Source: Epiperipatus broadwayi
Taxonomy: Eukaryota; Onychophora; Udeonychophora; Euonychophora; Peripatidae
Reading direction: 5' to 3'
NCBI GenBank assembly: GCA_028023455.1
Contig: JAQFVV010006271.1
Coordinates: 813,795 to 877,794, forward strand
DNA length: 64,000 bases
The notes beneath the pieces are model-generated. The model made no database searches. It saw nothing but the letters and a program-made list of their open reading frames with translations, and was not told the DNA's origin. Below are positions 48,801 through 60,415 of the stretch, one piece after another. Made by a program: the position numbers and the translations under genes. How positions within the stretch are numbered: position 1 is the stretch's first letter; each line of letters opens with the position of its first letter.

Positions 48801-50485
48801 TGTGAGAAACAGAATTATGAGTGGTGGGAGACAGGATTATGATCAGTGGTAGCCAGGTTTGTTTCAAAAATAGAGGTGTGGATGAATCAGAAGAACTCAG
48901 TCTTGTAAGAAGGGATCAGTCTCTTTAACTGTTGAAGAGAAGAGCAGAAGTTTCAATCAAATGGTTGAAGAAAACAGTAGGAGGAAGTTCCAACCAAGCT
49001 GTTGAAGAGGACTGTAAGAGATGTCCAGCCTCAGCTGCTAATAGAAGTTCTGGCAAATTATGAAAAAAATGGATAAATTTAACCTGTGAAACCTGAAAAT
49101 ATTGTACTGCAAAACATGGAGAACATTAATTGTGTACACCTTCAAAAAGAAAACCTACATGGAAAATGAATGTTATCAATGTCAAATAAGGATGTAAAAG
49201 GAAATAAAAACTATTATATAAGGTGGTTTCTTTAATGTGCACATTACATTTAAAGTTATAAAATAGTTTTTAGATTAAACAACAATTGGTTATTAATAAT
49301 GTTATTAAGTATATATTTTTTATTATTGAAACATTTTTTAAATTCATTTGATCTTTTTCTTCAAAATTATAAAGAAGGGTTTTTTGGAGAATTTAATTTT
49401 TATTATTTAAGAAGTTCTTTTGAAATATGGTTTTCTTTTTAGTCATGTGATTTTACCATTAAAATTTAACAAAAAGTTTTTTTTAAGCTTATTTAAAAGG
49501 TTTTATTTTTGATTATGAAAAAGTTGTTTCCCAACTTGTGTTATTTAAAAAAAATAACTTCATGAAAGCAAAAGTTAATAAATTTAAGGAATAAAAATCA
49601 ATTGGTTAATTATTTTTTATGAAACTATTTTATGATATGAATGTTTAAATTTTAATTATTATATTATCATATCATTTTTTAAATTTCTTTTTTAATTATT
49701 ATTCTGTTAATAATTAATTAAATATTTATTTTAAAAATGTTAGTGTTAACATCTTTATATGTCCAGCTATCTGTTCCATGAATTAGCAGTATTTGTGATT
49801 TGATTTCATCACAACTTAGTATTTCAGAGATTTTAAATTTATGCCAGTAAAATTATTTAGATTAAGCTGTTGTAATATCTCTTGTGTTCTATCATACTGA
49901 GTTAGCTCTAGAGCAGAATGGTTAATTATATGGATGTAGTGGTATTTGTTTGTGTTTGGACATCCAGATAATAATTCTGGAGAGTGCAAAGTTATCATCT
50001 TTAAATTCCATTTACTACATTTTGATTTTACTAAAAATTACATTCATAGTTGGTAGTATACTAATAGCAGAGAATTTATGATGATCAGCATGAATGAATA
50101 TCTCAGCATAATTTTTTATTTTGAGTGATGTATTAGCACTTAGGTATGTGTGTCCAAAGTATTATGTTATATTCTGCCCTGATATTGTCAGTGACTTGAT
50201 AAGTAACCTATTTTATATTATGCCTTTTTTAAATTCAGTCACAAGAAATGATCGTTGATTGCTAATTGCTAATGGTTTGTTGATTTAATTATTATCTTGT
50301 GTAATACTGGTGATACAGCTTATGCTAAAACTATTTATGGCTTAATCTACACTGAGTTTCATTTGTACATCTGCATATGCTCCTTATATATACTTCTTTC
50401 ATGAGTATTTCTTCTATATTTATGATTTTATTGGGATGATAAGGTGTTCTTATTCTCCACATATTGATTCATAAATCATATATAA

Positions 50486-50503
50486 TGCCATCCAATGTGG
50501 GGC
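50486..50503 (+). other. decayed tRNA-Lys-like primer-binding site
   Basis: TGCCATCCAATGTGGGGC matches TGGCGCCCAACGTGGGGC at 14 of 18 positions, and two of the four changes fall at CpG sites. Found 15-25 bases after the estimated end of the first LTR, in the orientation expected for a plus-strand element. Confidence 0.55.
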
Positions 50504-51629
50504 TTTATGATGATCAAGTTCTCCTGGTCAGTATACATGCCCACATGACTTGAACCACAGAAATTACATCTGAAAAGAAAACTATATATTGATTCAGAAT
50601 TAATTTTAAAATGTATTATTATGAAATGTGACAAGAGTATAGAAGATGATTAAATTATAATATGGTTATAAATTATATAATAGTAGTATCAATAAATATT
50701 TAAGGAATTAATATTCAAAGTTGAACAAAATATCAAAGTATGATTTTTGGAGATTGGATTGCACTTTTGACTGATAATAGTTTAACTGTACTTTCAGTTT
50801 TGATGATGGATGGAGGGTTTTGTAATTGGCTTGAGGATACATTGTTCTTATGTAACTCCATGGTGTGTTCAATCTCAACATTATATCAAACCATTTTCAA
50901 GTTTGGATATTTTCTGTTATATATCACGGTCAGTTAACATAGTCCTGCCATGACCACTAGCCTCTAAGTCTCTGAGAAAAGGAGAAAAATATTGTTTTAA
51001 AGTTTTGTACTTATCAGCTCTTAAGATTCAAAAAAAAAAGCAAGGCCTTACAAATATTTTTGCAATGTTATTTCTATTTGGGATTGTAGGTATCTTGTAG
51101 TGTCTAAATTGTGATAGACTTTCTGGCATTCATGCTGCATTGTGTACTTATATTCCAGTGACTGAATTCTGTATCTCTCTCAGTTTTTCAGATTGCTATG
51201 CATTCTGTTGCTGTCAGATGCTCATCATATTTCTAAAAAAAGTTTGACAAATGGTTTGTTACATGAACTGTTTTTTGTATGTGCACATGTTTTTTTAAAA
51301 TCAAAATAAATAATAACAAATTTAATAATGAATTGGAAATCAATTATACACATGAATGGGATTGAGATAGAGAATAAAGTAAATTAAATAAAACAAATAA
51401 AGTCATGTATTGATACAGTAATGTTAAAGAAAGGCACATTTGGGGGAATGATAATAATAGTGTTAGAAGGTGAAAGATTGCATGGAAGAAGAGGTGATGT
51501 AAAGCTTATATAGACTTACATGCTGACAAAAGCAAAATTGGAAAAAAATGGAGGAAGAATGTGATCAGAAAGAAAAAGATCAGTAACCACTGGAAGGAAC
51601 CTAAAGATAGAGAATGCTGTCTTGTTAGC

Positions 51630-52970
51630 TCAATTATTTAAAATGTTTAAACAAATGAATCAACAAAGAAAATAAGATAATAAAAAGAGATGTGGACAAA
51701 GAAAAGAGACTAATAAAAAGTAATGAACACAAAGAAGATAATAAAAAGAGAGATGAACAAAAAGAAGAGGATAATAAAAAGAAGTCTGAACAAATATAAG
51801 AGGTTAATAAAATGAAAGTAAAACAAAGAAAAAGGACAATAAAATGATCAACAAAGAAAAAAGGAGAGTATAAAAAGAACAGAAGAAATGTTAAAAGAAA
51901 TGAAAGCAAATATGATAATGATAATAGAAGTTTAAATGGCTGAAAACAATAAAAATGACTAATCATTATATGCATGTATGAAGATAAAGCTGAAATAATA
52001 GCTCGTGAATCAAATGAGTTAGTCAAAAAGATAAATAGATAAAACAATTGAAGGAAAGTAGAAAATATATTGATAAAACTGTTATGAATAAATATAGCAT
52101 TAATACTGAAGTCATTAGTAGTCATTACTACAGATGATCATTTGGATGGAAGTACAAATAAAGAAAACAATCACAAATAAACATCTATGGAAATAGTAAA
52201 GTTGTAATTATAAATTTATTAAACGCACATTGATTACATAGTAATATTCACTGAGGCTATAACCTCAATAATATGCATATAAAATGCAATAGTAGGGACC
52301 TTTACAGGTGTTTTAACCACAAGATTACACTATGGAAGAAAAGAGGGGAACCCTTCTTTACTTCAACAATCACAAATAAACATCTATGGAAATAGTAAAG
52401 AAGAAACTGAAATGATAGTCCAAAAATATATCAAGTAATAGGAAACATAGAGAATGAGTATTACCAGAAATATAAAAAGTATATACTCACAATGCTAGAT
52501 ATTTTAAATAAAAGTATTGATAGCTGATGGTTTCTTAAATGGCCCAATAATAATAATGATTATGTATAACCTATCACATAAGTTAGAGCAGATGATTAGA
52601 TGATTATGTATATTGACAAAGGAAGTACTGAGCAGATAATAAAAATGTTCAGGCAGCAATCCCAGGGAAGATTAGGAATTTTCAAAATAAGGGATTCCCA
52701 TAAATGAAAGATAAAACTAGTATAAAAACTGAGCTGGTAAAAAAAAGAATAAAGATAATTCACAGGGAGGGGGCTCTGGATGTAAAGAAAGATTAATAGT
52801 CATTCAGAGAGTAAAAAAAATTGAACAGATCACTATAATCCCATCACAGAAAAATCGAGTGAATAAATTAAGAAATGATGAAGATCAGTCTCCAGTGTTT
52901 ACAGTCTGGAAAAACTACTCAAATATTCCTATAACCTTATGTAACACCTGTAATAAGGTAAAAAGTAAGA
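51630..52970 (+). pseudogene. degenerate gag-like interior of the 48-55.6 kb element
   Basis: The plus strand from 51640 reads, with stops, Lys/Glu/Asn/Gln-rich peptides such as HKEDNKKRDEQKEEDNKK, a likely coiled coil of the sort that opens the other two gag genes here. Later parts (about 52480-52970) give short open stretches without a clear motif. No protease motif was found. A gag origin is inferred from position between LTRs and from the coiled coil only. A 35-bp sequence 'acaatcacaaataaacatctatgg...' occurs at 52167-52201 and again at 52366-52400, bracketing 164 inserted bases. The minus-strand ORF at 51634-52125 is the low-complexity antisense of the coiled coil. Confidence 0.4.
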
Positions 52971-55064
52971 TATAAATTTAAAATGATGAAAAATAAAAAA
53001 AATGACATTCTTATTTCATTGTCTTAGCATTTTAAGGGCATGGTAATGTTATTACAAGCACCTTAAATTTAAAATTATTTAATTTTATTGAGGAAATAAT
53101 ATTTAGTTTTACAATGTTTTTTATAATAGTAATGGGTATTTATGTATATATTTTCTATGTCACATGATAATATAAGAATTTTTAAATATTTAAACTTAAT
53201 GTGAATATTTGAAATATATTATAATTTATACATGTTTGTAAAAGAGAGAGAAAACTATTGATTCAGATAAATAATTACTTTTGTCTTCAATAATTTTAAC
53301 TATTTACAAGTTTAATTTTAGTTTTGAAAAGTACTGAGAGAAAAATATCCTTTTCCATAAATTAGTTAGCAATTTTAATTTTAACATTTAAAAGAAATAA
53401 AGTAGATAATTTTCTGTTTGTAAAGTTTTTTTAAAAGCAAAAAAAGAAGTAAAAAGTTTTAAAATTTTTGTTAAATTTTATTTTAATTAGGAAAAGTTTT
53501 TGTTTGTTCCATTATCTCTCTCTAAAGGAAAAGTCAGTGTTTTTAAAATCAGTGCAATTAATCTGATTATTTTGTATTTTTGGCAAAAAAAAAAAGAAAC
53601 AAATTTTTATTTAAGTTTTGACTTTTTTTATAATTTTAGGTTGAAGAAGGCAAATATCTAAACAATTTTTTATGTAAAATATATCTAATTGTTCAGTGAT
53701 TAGTTTGGTCATGAAAGATATAGGATTGTGATTGGCAGGGGACAGGTTTGTTTCACAAATAGGGATTTAGGTCTTCAGAAGACCTTAGAGTCTTGTAAAA
53801 AGATGTTGGCCTCAATCTAACTGTTGAAGAAAACAGCTGAAGTCTCAATAAAGCTTTTGAAGAGGATAGTAGGAAGAAATTTTAACCAAGATGTTGAAGA
53901 GAACAGTAGAAATCCTAACTCAGATGCTAAAAAAAGACAATAAAAGTTTAGCTGTAAAATGCTAAGTTTATTTAAAAGCTAAACATCATATACTTCTTTG
54001 TAACCTGCTTCACTAAAAAAAATGTGAAAGAGAAGACACCTGAAGTAATATGCAACAAACCTCATCTTCATCTAAGAGTATAAGTGTATCTATCTTTATG
54101 TGCATAAAAGTCTTGGAAAATTATTGGGAAAAAATGGATAAATTTAGGCTGTGAAACCTGATATATTCTCCTGCAAAAATGAAGAAAACTAATTGTGTAC
54201 ATTAGTCTGTAATTGAAAAGCTTCAAGGAAAAACCTATATGGAAAGTAAAAATTACCAGTGTCAAAGAAGGACTCAAAAAAATTAAACTAAGGCATGATA
54301 TTTTCTTTAACGTGCACATTACAGTTAAAGTTATAAAATAGATTTTAGTTTAAGTAATAATTGATAATTAATAATGTTATTAAGTATTTTTAAAATTGAA
54401 ACATGTTTTTTTTTAATTTTATTTGATTTTTCTCTTCAAAATTAAAAAAAAGGAGTTTTTGGAGAATTTAATTTTCATTAAATTTAAGATTTTTTTAAAA
54501 AAAACATGTTTAGTTTTGTTCAATTAATTTTCCCTTCAAAATTTAACAAAAGTTTTTTTAGCTGATTTAAAGATTTTTTATCTCTGGTTATGAAAAAGTT
54601 GTTTTCCAACTTGTGTTATTTAAAAGAAAATAACTTAATGAAAGCAAATAAAAATCAACTGGATAATTATTTTTTTAATAAAACTTCTTTTTTGGTAAAA
54701 ATGTATAAATTGAAATTATCGTATTATTATGTCGTTTTAAAAACTTTTTTAGTTATTGCTCTGTTAGTTATTAAATAATTGTTTAAACATTTTTCTAATG
54801 TTAACATTTTGATTTCTCTAGCTATCTGTTCTATGAATTGGCAGTGTGTGTGACTTGTATTCATTACAGCTTAATATTTCAGGGATTTTAAAATTATCCC
54901 AGTAAAATTATTAGAGTAAGCTGTTTTATCTAGTTCACAGTTACAATTCATAGTCTTATAAGATATAGAAAGTTTTAGAGCATAATGATTAATTACGTGG
55001 ATGTAGGAGTATATATTTGTATTTTGGACATCTAGATATCTATGGATGGTGCAAAGACATCCTC

Positions 55065-55170
55065 CTTTTTTTCATATGTCATAGCATCGGCCGGGATGTG
55101 AACTCACAAATGTCTGCAACCAAATACTTGCTTGCAAGGCAGCTGCGATGACCTCTTGGCTAACATGCTT
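55065..55170 (-). mobile_element. short tRNA-derived SINE, copy 3, inside an LTR
   Basis: Minus-strand copy of the SINE at 43000-43106, more decayed ('gaggtcatcgcagctgcct', 'ttgcaagc', 'gagttcacatcccggc', 'gatgctatgaca', A-rich tail). It lies in the second LTR of the 48-55.6 kb element; the first LTR lacks it (near 50000-50030). Confidence 0.72.
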
Positions 55171-56565
55171 TATTTTTTATTAGAAATTAAGTTTCTAATT
55201 GGCCAGTATACTAATAGTATTATGTCTAGAGTATTGCTGATGATCAGCATGTTTCAGTATCTCAGTATCATTTTTTATGAGTGATGGATTAGCACTTAGA
55301 TATGTGCAGCCAGAGTATTGTGTTATATTCTGTCCTGAGTTCAGTAGTGACTAGATAAGTAACCTGTTTTATAATAAACCTCTTTTAAATCCAATTAATT
55401 ACTGTTGGCTGTTGATGAGTCATTAATTTAATAATTATCTTGTGTAATACTGGTGTTACAGGTTATGAGTATAGTTGTCATAATTACTTATGAGTTATTC
55501 TATGCTGACTCTCATTTGTACATGCTCATTATACATGCTTCTATTTGTCCTATATTTGTGATTTTATCAGAATGATAGTGTTTTTCTATTTCCTCATTTC
55601 ACCTAATCACTCCATCTGTTTCAAATTGTATTAAAGGTCATATATTTTGTAGAATAGGCATAAGAAAGTGATACTTTTGAAACTTAAGTTATTCTTCCCA
55701 GTTTCTGGAAAGTATAGTTAATGAATAAAAGGGGTCTTCCCCAACATTCTTGCTATTTCTAGATGGCCAGGGTATTTGTATGTAGTCCTTTATTGTAAAA
55801 CATTTTAGATATATTTTTTCTAAAAGAACAAACTTTTGTTGAACTTTTTACCTCTTCTTCTCTACTGTTCTATGTTAAAACAAATATTAATTTACATGTT
55901 TGTATTTGTACTAAAATCCATTATCATGACTGACAGTAAATGCTTTTTTATATATTGATATTTTACTTATATATTATTTATATTAAAATAATAAAGATAG
56001 ACTAACATGATTTTTTATAAATAAATTTATTATTTGTAATGCCATTTCTTTATAAATGAATGTATGAAATTGCAGATGTGTGCATGTGTTTGCATCACTC
56101 TAATATCACACACATTTTTGTTCATTCCCCAACCATTCTGGAAATTTATTATCAAAATAATTTGTCCTGCAATATTTTTATATTAATTGTATCCCCATGT
56201 GTGGAAGAAGTTTCGATAAGTTGATCCCACCAAAGAAAACACTAATAAATTTGCTAATATTTTGTTTTTAAATAATCATTTATTCTTACTAATTTGCAAG
56301 ATTGTGCCTGTCAATATAAATATGAAAGATTTCATGGAATAATGACTGTACATCGATTTACAATATGATAGTGACCCAGACACAACATGCAAATTTAAAA
56401 AACTTTTTTTCAATTAGTCAGTTCCAAGTAAGCTTGGAAAATGTCCCAATCTTCACCAAACCAATATTTGACAAAACGTTTTGGTTCAGAAGAGAAGCTT
56501 ATAAAGAACTTTTTATGAGATAGACTACTTTAAAGTTGTGATTATCTTTTAATATAAATGTATTG

Positions 56566-56864
56566 GAAGTAATATAATTTTTTACTTCTTCTTTTCCTAT
56601 GTATTGATTTCTATTATAACATATCATACCATTTACACCTTCTTAGACACTTTATCAATACTTTTATTTGTATTATTTGTATTACACTAACAGTTTTGAC
56701 TGTCCTGCAGTCATTATCAGAGTTCTTGTTCATTCTATGTAATAGAATCAAACTCTGATGATAACTGCAGGATAGTCAAAACTGTTAGTGTAATACAAAT
56801 AATAGAAATAAAAGTATTGATAAAGTGTCTAAGAAGGTGTAAATGGTATGATATAAATGTATTG
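56566..56864. mobile_element. foldback element, second copy of the 32.6 kb family
   Basis: Flanked by ATATAAATGTATTG (56552-56565 and 56851-56864), 14 bp. Inverted arms of about 115 bp run from 'atcataccatttacaccttcttagacactt' to the core 'gttttgactgtcctgcagtcattatcagagtt', with a short loop. About 45 pyrimidine-rich bases lie outside the left arm only, as in the other copy. Unit 1 lacks it. Confidence 0.78.
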
Positions 56865-57839
56865 TCAGCAATGTAAACTTTCCATTACTACTTTTCTAAT
56901 TTGATTGTAGGATACATTTCTTATAATAATTTAATTACAGATATTATTTCTATTATTTACCAACAACCCAATCAAGAAATTGACTTCACCTATAATGCAG
57001 TTTCTCTCTCAAGTTAGTACTTTATAAATTATCTTAGCAGAAAATAGAATAATAATACCTTATCTCAGGAAGTTACCAATTCCTTAGGAAAATTGAATAT
57101 TAAAGAAATAACTTTTGTCTTGTAATGACTTATTTAAAGTTGACGTTATGTATATTAAGTAATAGATAAACCCATATTTTTTACTATAGGCATGAGTCCT
57201 CTGAGGATTGTGAATAGTAGCCTATTTACTTTCCAGTAAGAAATCATAACTTAGACATGCAACAAAAATGAGGAATAATCACTCCAGATTAGTGGGTAAA
57301 GAGATACACATGCACGAATACAAACAAACATTTGATTATATAATTGGAATGTAATTTGTTGGAAATGGTTATAAGATTAATAAAGATAATTAAAGATGGA
57401 TAAATTGATTCCTCACATACTCGTATTATGAAATGATATTATTTTATAATTTATACATATCTGGCTACAAAAAGAAGTTTGTGCTGACTATAAAGAGGCC
57501 AAATTATTTATGCCTTTTGCATAATTCAGTCATTAGTATGTGATTATTCATATGATAAACGAACAACGATGATCTGCCGCTGAAATAAACTAGCCATGTT
57601 CTGAGTTTTATTGACTTTTTAATTCCTTAAAAGAGTTTAAAACCAAGAACAACCAAGGTTGTTTTGTGACTTGCATAATAGTCCTTTAAGAAAATATCAC
57701 TTTAGGTTGATTGTGGGCAATGTGTGAAAATAATCTTTATTAGTTATTTATAGTTATAATTACAAAAGATAAAACAAAATTATGTTCTTTATTTCCAGAT
57801 AGATTAAAGTCATAACCAAGTGAGGGAAGACAGAACATT

Positions 57840-59640
57840 TTAACAATATCTTAATTGCGGAACCAGGCTGTATTAATATAATGATTTTTTAAATTACCTA
57901 CAACTGCAATCTAATTTCGATTAAACAAAAGTGATATAAACTTGAAGAAGCATTGTTTATAATTATATAAAACGTCATTAGATTTCGTGACATTAAAAAA
58001 GTGAAAAACAATTAATTTAAAAATTGAGTATACTGGAAGCACAAATAAAATGGGACTCATTAATTACAAAAAGCTGAAAAATCATTATTTGGAGATTGAT
58101 GATATGTCAGACATTATGTACAAAATAGTTATGCAATTTAATGGAAGATACTGAGTGCGGATAATTCAGATTTTAGTTTCAATAGCTTCCCATAGTGATG
58201 AAAATAGATTTGAATACTACAATTAGAAAACAACTTGAAAGTTAAAAATGCTTTAAATAGATTTGACAGAAATGAGAGGACAAAATTTGTCAAATTTGTA
58301 GAAAAAGGAAAATTGTATATTATTAATTCGTTCTTTGAGAAAAGTCCTAAAAGGAAATCGACATCGAATAATTTTCATCCTTTCAACAGAATTGGATTAC
58401 ATTTTGACTAGAAGAAAATATATATTTCAAGATTATAATGCACTTAATAGAGTCATCACACGAAGTTGTAAAATATGTGCTAAGCAAAATTAAAGATATA
58501 AAAAGTATTAAAGAAGACAATAATAACCGTCTTCATTCTTAATATTCAGAATCATCCTTGCTAATAGTTTTAAAATAGTGAAATATGATGGAAATATTTC
58601 AAATTTATGTGAACTTATTTTATTAAAAATGTAACAAATTCCCCACTAAATTTTCAATTGAGGGTATAAAGGAAAGAAAAAAAGCTAAAGTAATTTAAAA
58701 TGATTCTTTAAGAAAAATTGAATATCAATAGATTGTAGCGGGTACAAAAAAATCATTAATAATCTTATAAAAAGATATGTGTGAATTGACAAAAACTCTA
58801 TACATAGAATAGCAGGATCAAAGTATAAAAAAATATTTTAATGCTAAAAAATTATTTGATAATAAAAACAAAAGCTGAAACTATTATTGAAACTTAAAAA
58901 AGGATAACACCATGAAATATGTAAAAGAGATCTGCAAGTAATTATATAGTAATAAAGAACAAGAAAACAAAATTGTCATTTAATTACTACATATTTTGAA
59001 TTGACAATAAAAATATAATGTACTAAAAAATAACAAATGGTTCAACTCATACTTTTACTTGCTCAAATTTTTACCCAGAAACATCAAGACCAAAACTTGG
59101 CAATCAGCAATCTATCTCAGTTGTGATCTCCCATAGCTTAAGCATTTATTTCAATTAACATTCCTCTATCAGATTTAATTTTTGAAAATAAATTTCTAAA
59201 GTTCTTTTCATTTAGTAATAATAATTGTATAATTTTAGAACATGTTACTCTTCAATTTTGGATCCGACTTAATTACATATAAATAACCTATTGTGTTACT
59301 CCTATTATAGGTGTGTTTTTGTCATACCTTTGCCTATGTAATACACATCTATTTTACTTTAAATATGTAAATATTTGTGCAGAGTTTGTTATTTAATAAG
59401 ATATTTAGAAAAGTATATTAAAAGATGAGACAGGCAAAGAAAAGAAATCAAATCATTATCAATATCTTAAAAAACAGGTGAATAAATGTTAACATTGTAG
59501 TATAACTATAGAGAAATAGCTAAATGATAAAGATATATCAGATGATTGATGTATATAGTAGTAATATTGAAGTTTTTAAAAAATAATAAAGAATATTAGT
59601 TTTGTGTAAAATCTTGACCAAAGTAATTTTAACTATACCT
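57840..59640 (+). pseudogene. RTE-like LINE copy of unit 2
   Basis: Parallels 29450-30214 plus 39166-39950. It has the MKWDS-like, endonuclease and linker regions in decayed form, and lacks about 18 bp exactly where the LTR element sits in unit 1 (near 58465). An insertion of unrelated sequence occupies about 59045-59400. The LINE match resumes at 59404 ('atatcttaaaa', 'gtaatattgaag') and ends abruptly at 59640 where repeat R begins, so the reverse transcriptase part is lost. Confidence 0.68.
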
Positions 59641-60345
59641 AGATCTTGTTTTATGTGGATTTTTGTAATGCGATTTCGAAGTTATGCGATTCATGTTTCT
59701 TCTTAATATCTTTTTATGAGGGTTTTCTTTTATGCGATAAAGAAGTTCATATTTCACTATATTTATTAGATATCAAGAAATATAAATTATTAATAATTTA
59801 TTTTGACTTGAAATACTTTTTGTCTTTAAAAGTATAACATTATATTAGTAGCTAATGTTAATATTGCCTGAAGCTATTTAGATAACTTATTTTCTATGTA
59901 AACAATCTAACTTATACTATGAGTATAAAAATATCACAATAAATATTCAAAAATTTTAAACTTTTAAAACATGTTTCATTAGATATACCAGAAATAAATA
60001 AATATTCTTTTAGATTTTTAAAAATAATCAGAAATAAAGATTTTGTAAACTGAAAATAATCTTTCTAGAAATGATAACATATAATCTTTTTGTTTGGATT
60101 GCAATCTCATTTTTTTAATATTTATATAAACAAAATGTGAACATTTAAAATTTATTTCAGTAGTGAACAAAAATATCTATCAAATGAAGTCAAATTTATT
60201 ATTTTTTGATAAGTAATAATCATTTAATCATATATTTTACATTGATGTGTGACACAAAGAAAAACATCAGAAAATGCTGAGATCTGAGTTTGCTGCAATG
60301 AACAAGCCTTTAAATTCCAACAAGAGCTAAAAAGTAGTTGTATGT
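59640..60345 (-). repeat. repeat family R, copy 2 (inverted)
   Basis: Reverse complement of 8985-10045, without the F insertion. It begins exactly where the LINE match stops. A 63-codon plus-strand ORF (59646-59837) is not conserved in the other copy. Confidence 0.7.
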
Positions 60346-60377
60346 CTGTGTTATGTTTGGTTATGTTTATATTTTAT

Positions 60378-60382
60378 TTTTT

Positions 60383-60415
<33 letters not shown>
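60378..60415. repeat. (CA)n(TA)n microsatellite
   Basis: 'acacacacacac' followed by 'atatatat' for about 38 bases, directly before the putative LTR edge. Confidence 0.85.

Larger units (their letters stand above)
48055..55606 (+). mobile_element. old LTR retroelement with gag-like interior, no pol
   Basis: Two direct repeats of about 2.4-2.6 kb (48055-50470 and 53020-55606) flank a 2.5-kb interior. The LTRs share, in order, 'tttagaattatttaatt', 'ggaaataatatttag', 'aactgttgaagagaa', 'attgtgtaca', 'ttctatgaattggcagt'-like and 'cttgtgtaatactggtg'. Divergence is about 20% by eye, so the element is old. Edges are approximate. A tRNA-Lys-like primer site follows the first LTR. The interior has no reverse transcriptase or integrase signature. 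Confidence 0.7.
41211..59640 (+). repeat. unit 2 of the tandem segmental duplication (interrupted)
   Basis: Collinear with 19186-41210. Order: unit start, LINE fragment (43300-44540), F element, small gene at 45505-45861, shared segment to 48050, LTR element, shared segment again from 55620, LINE copy to 59640. The stretches 41211-42340, 45862-47700 and 56870-57840 hold no gene that I can support. Microsatellites lie near 44337 and 46250. Confidence 0.68.

Noticed and set aside
51634-52125. 163-codon minus-strand ORF that looks like a membrane protein
   Set aside because: Low-complexity antisense of AAAGA/AATAAAAAG repeats; hydrophobicity is a composition effect.
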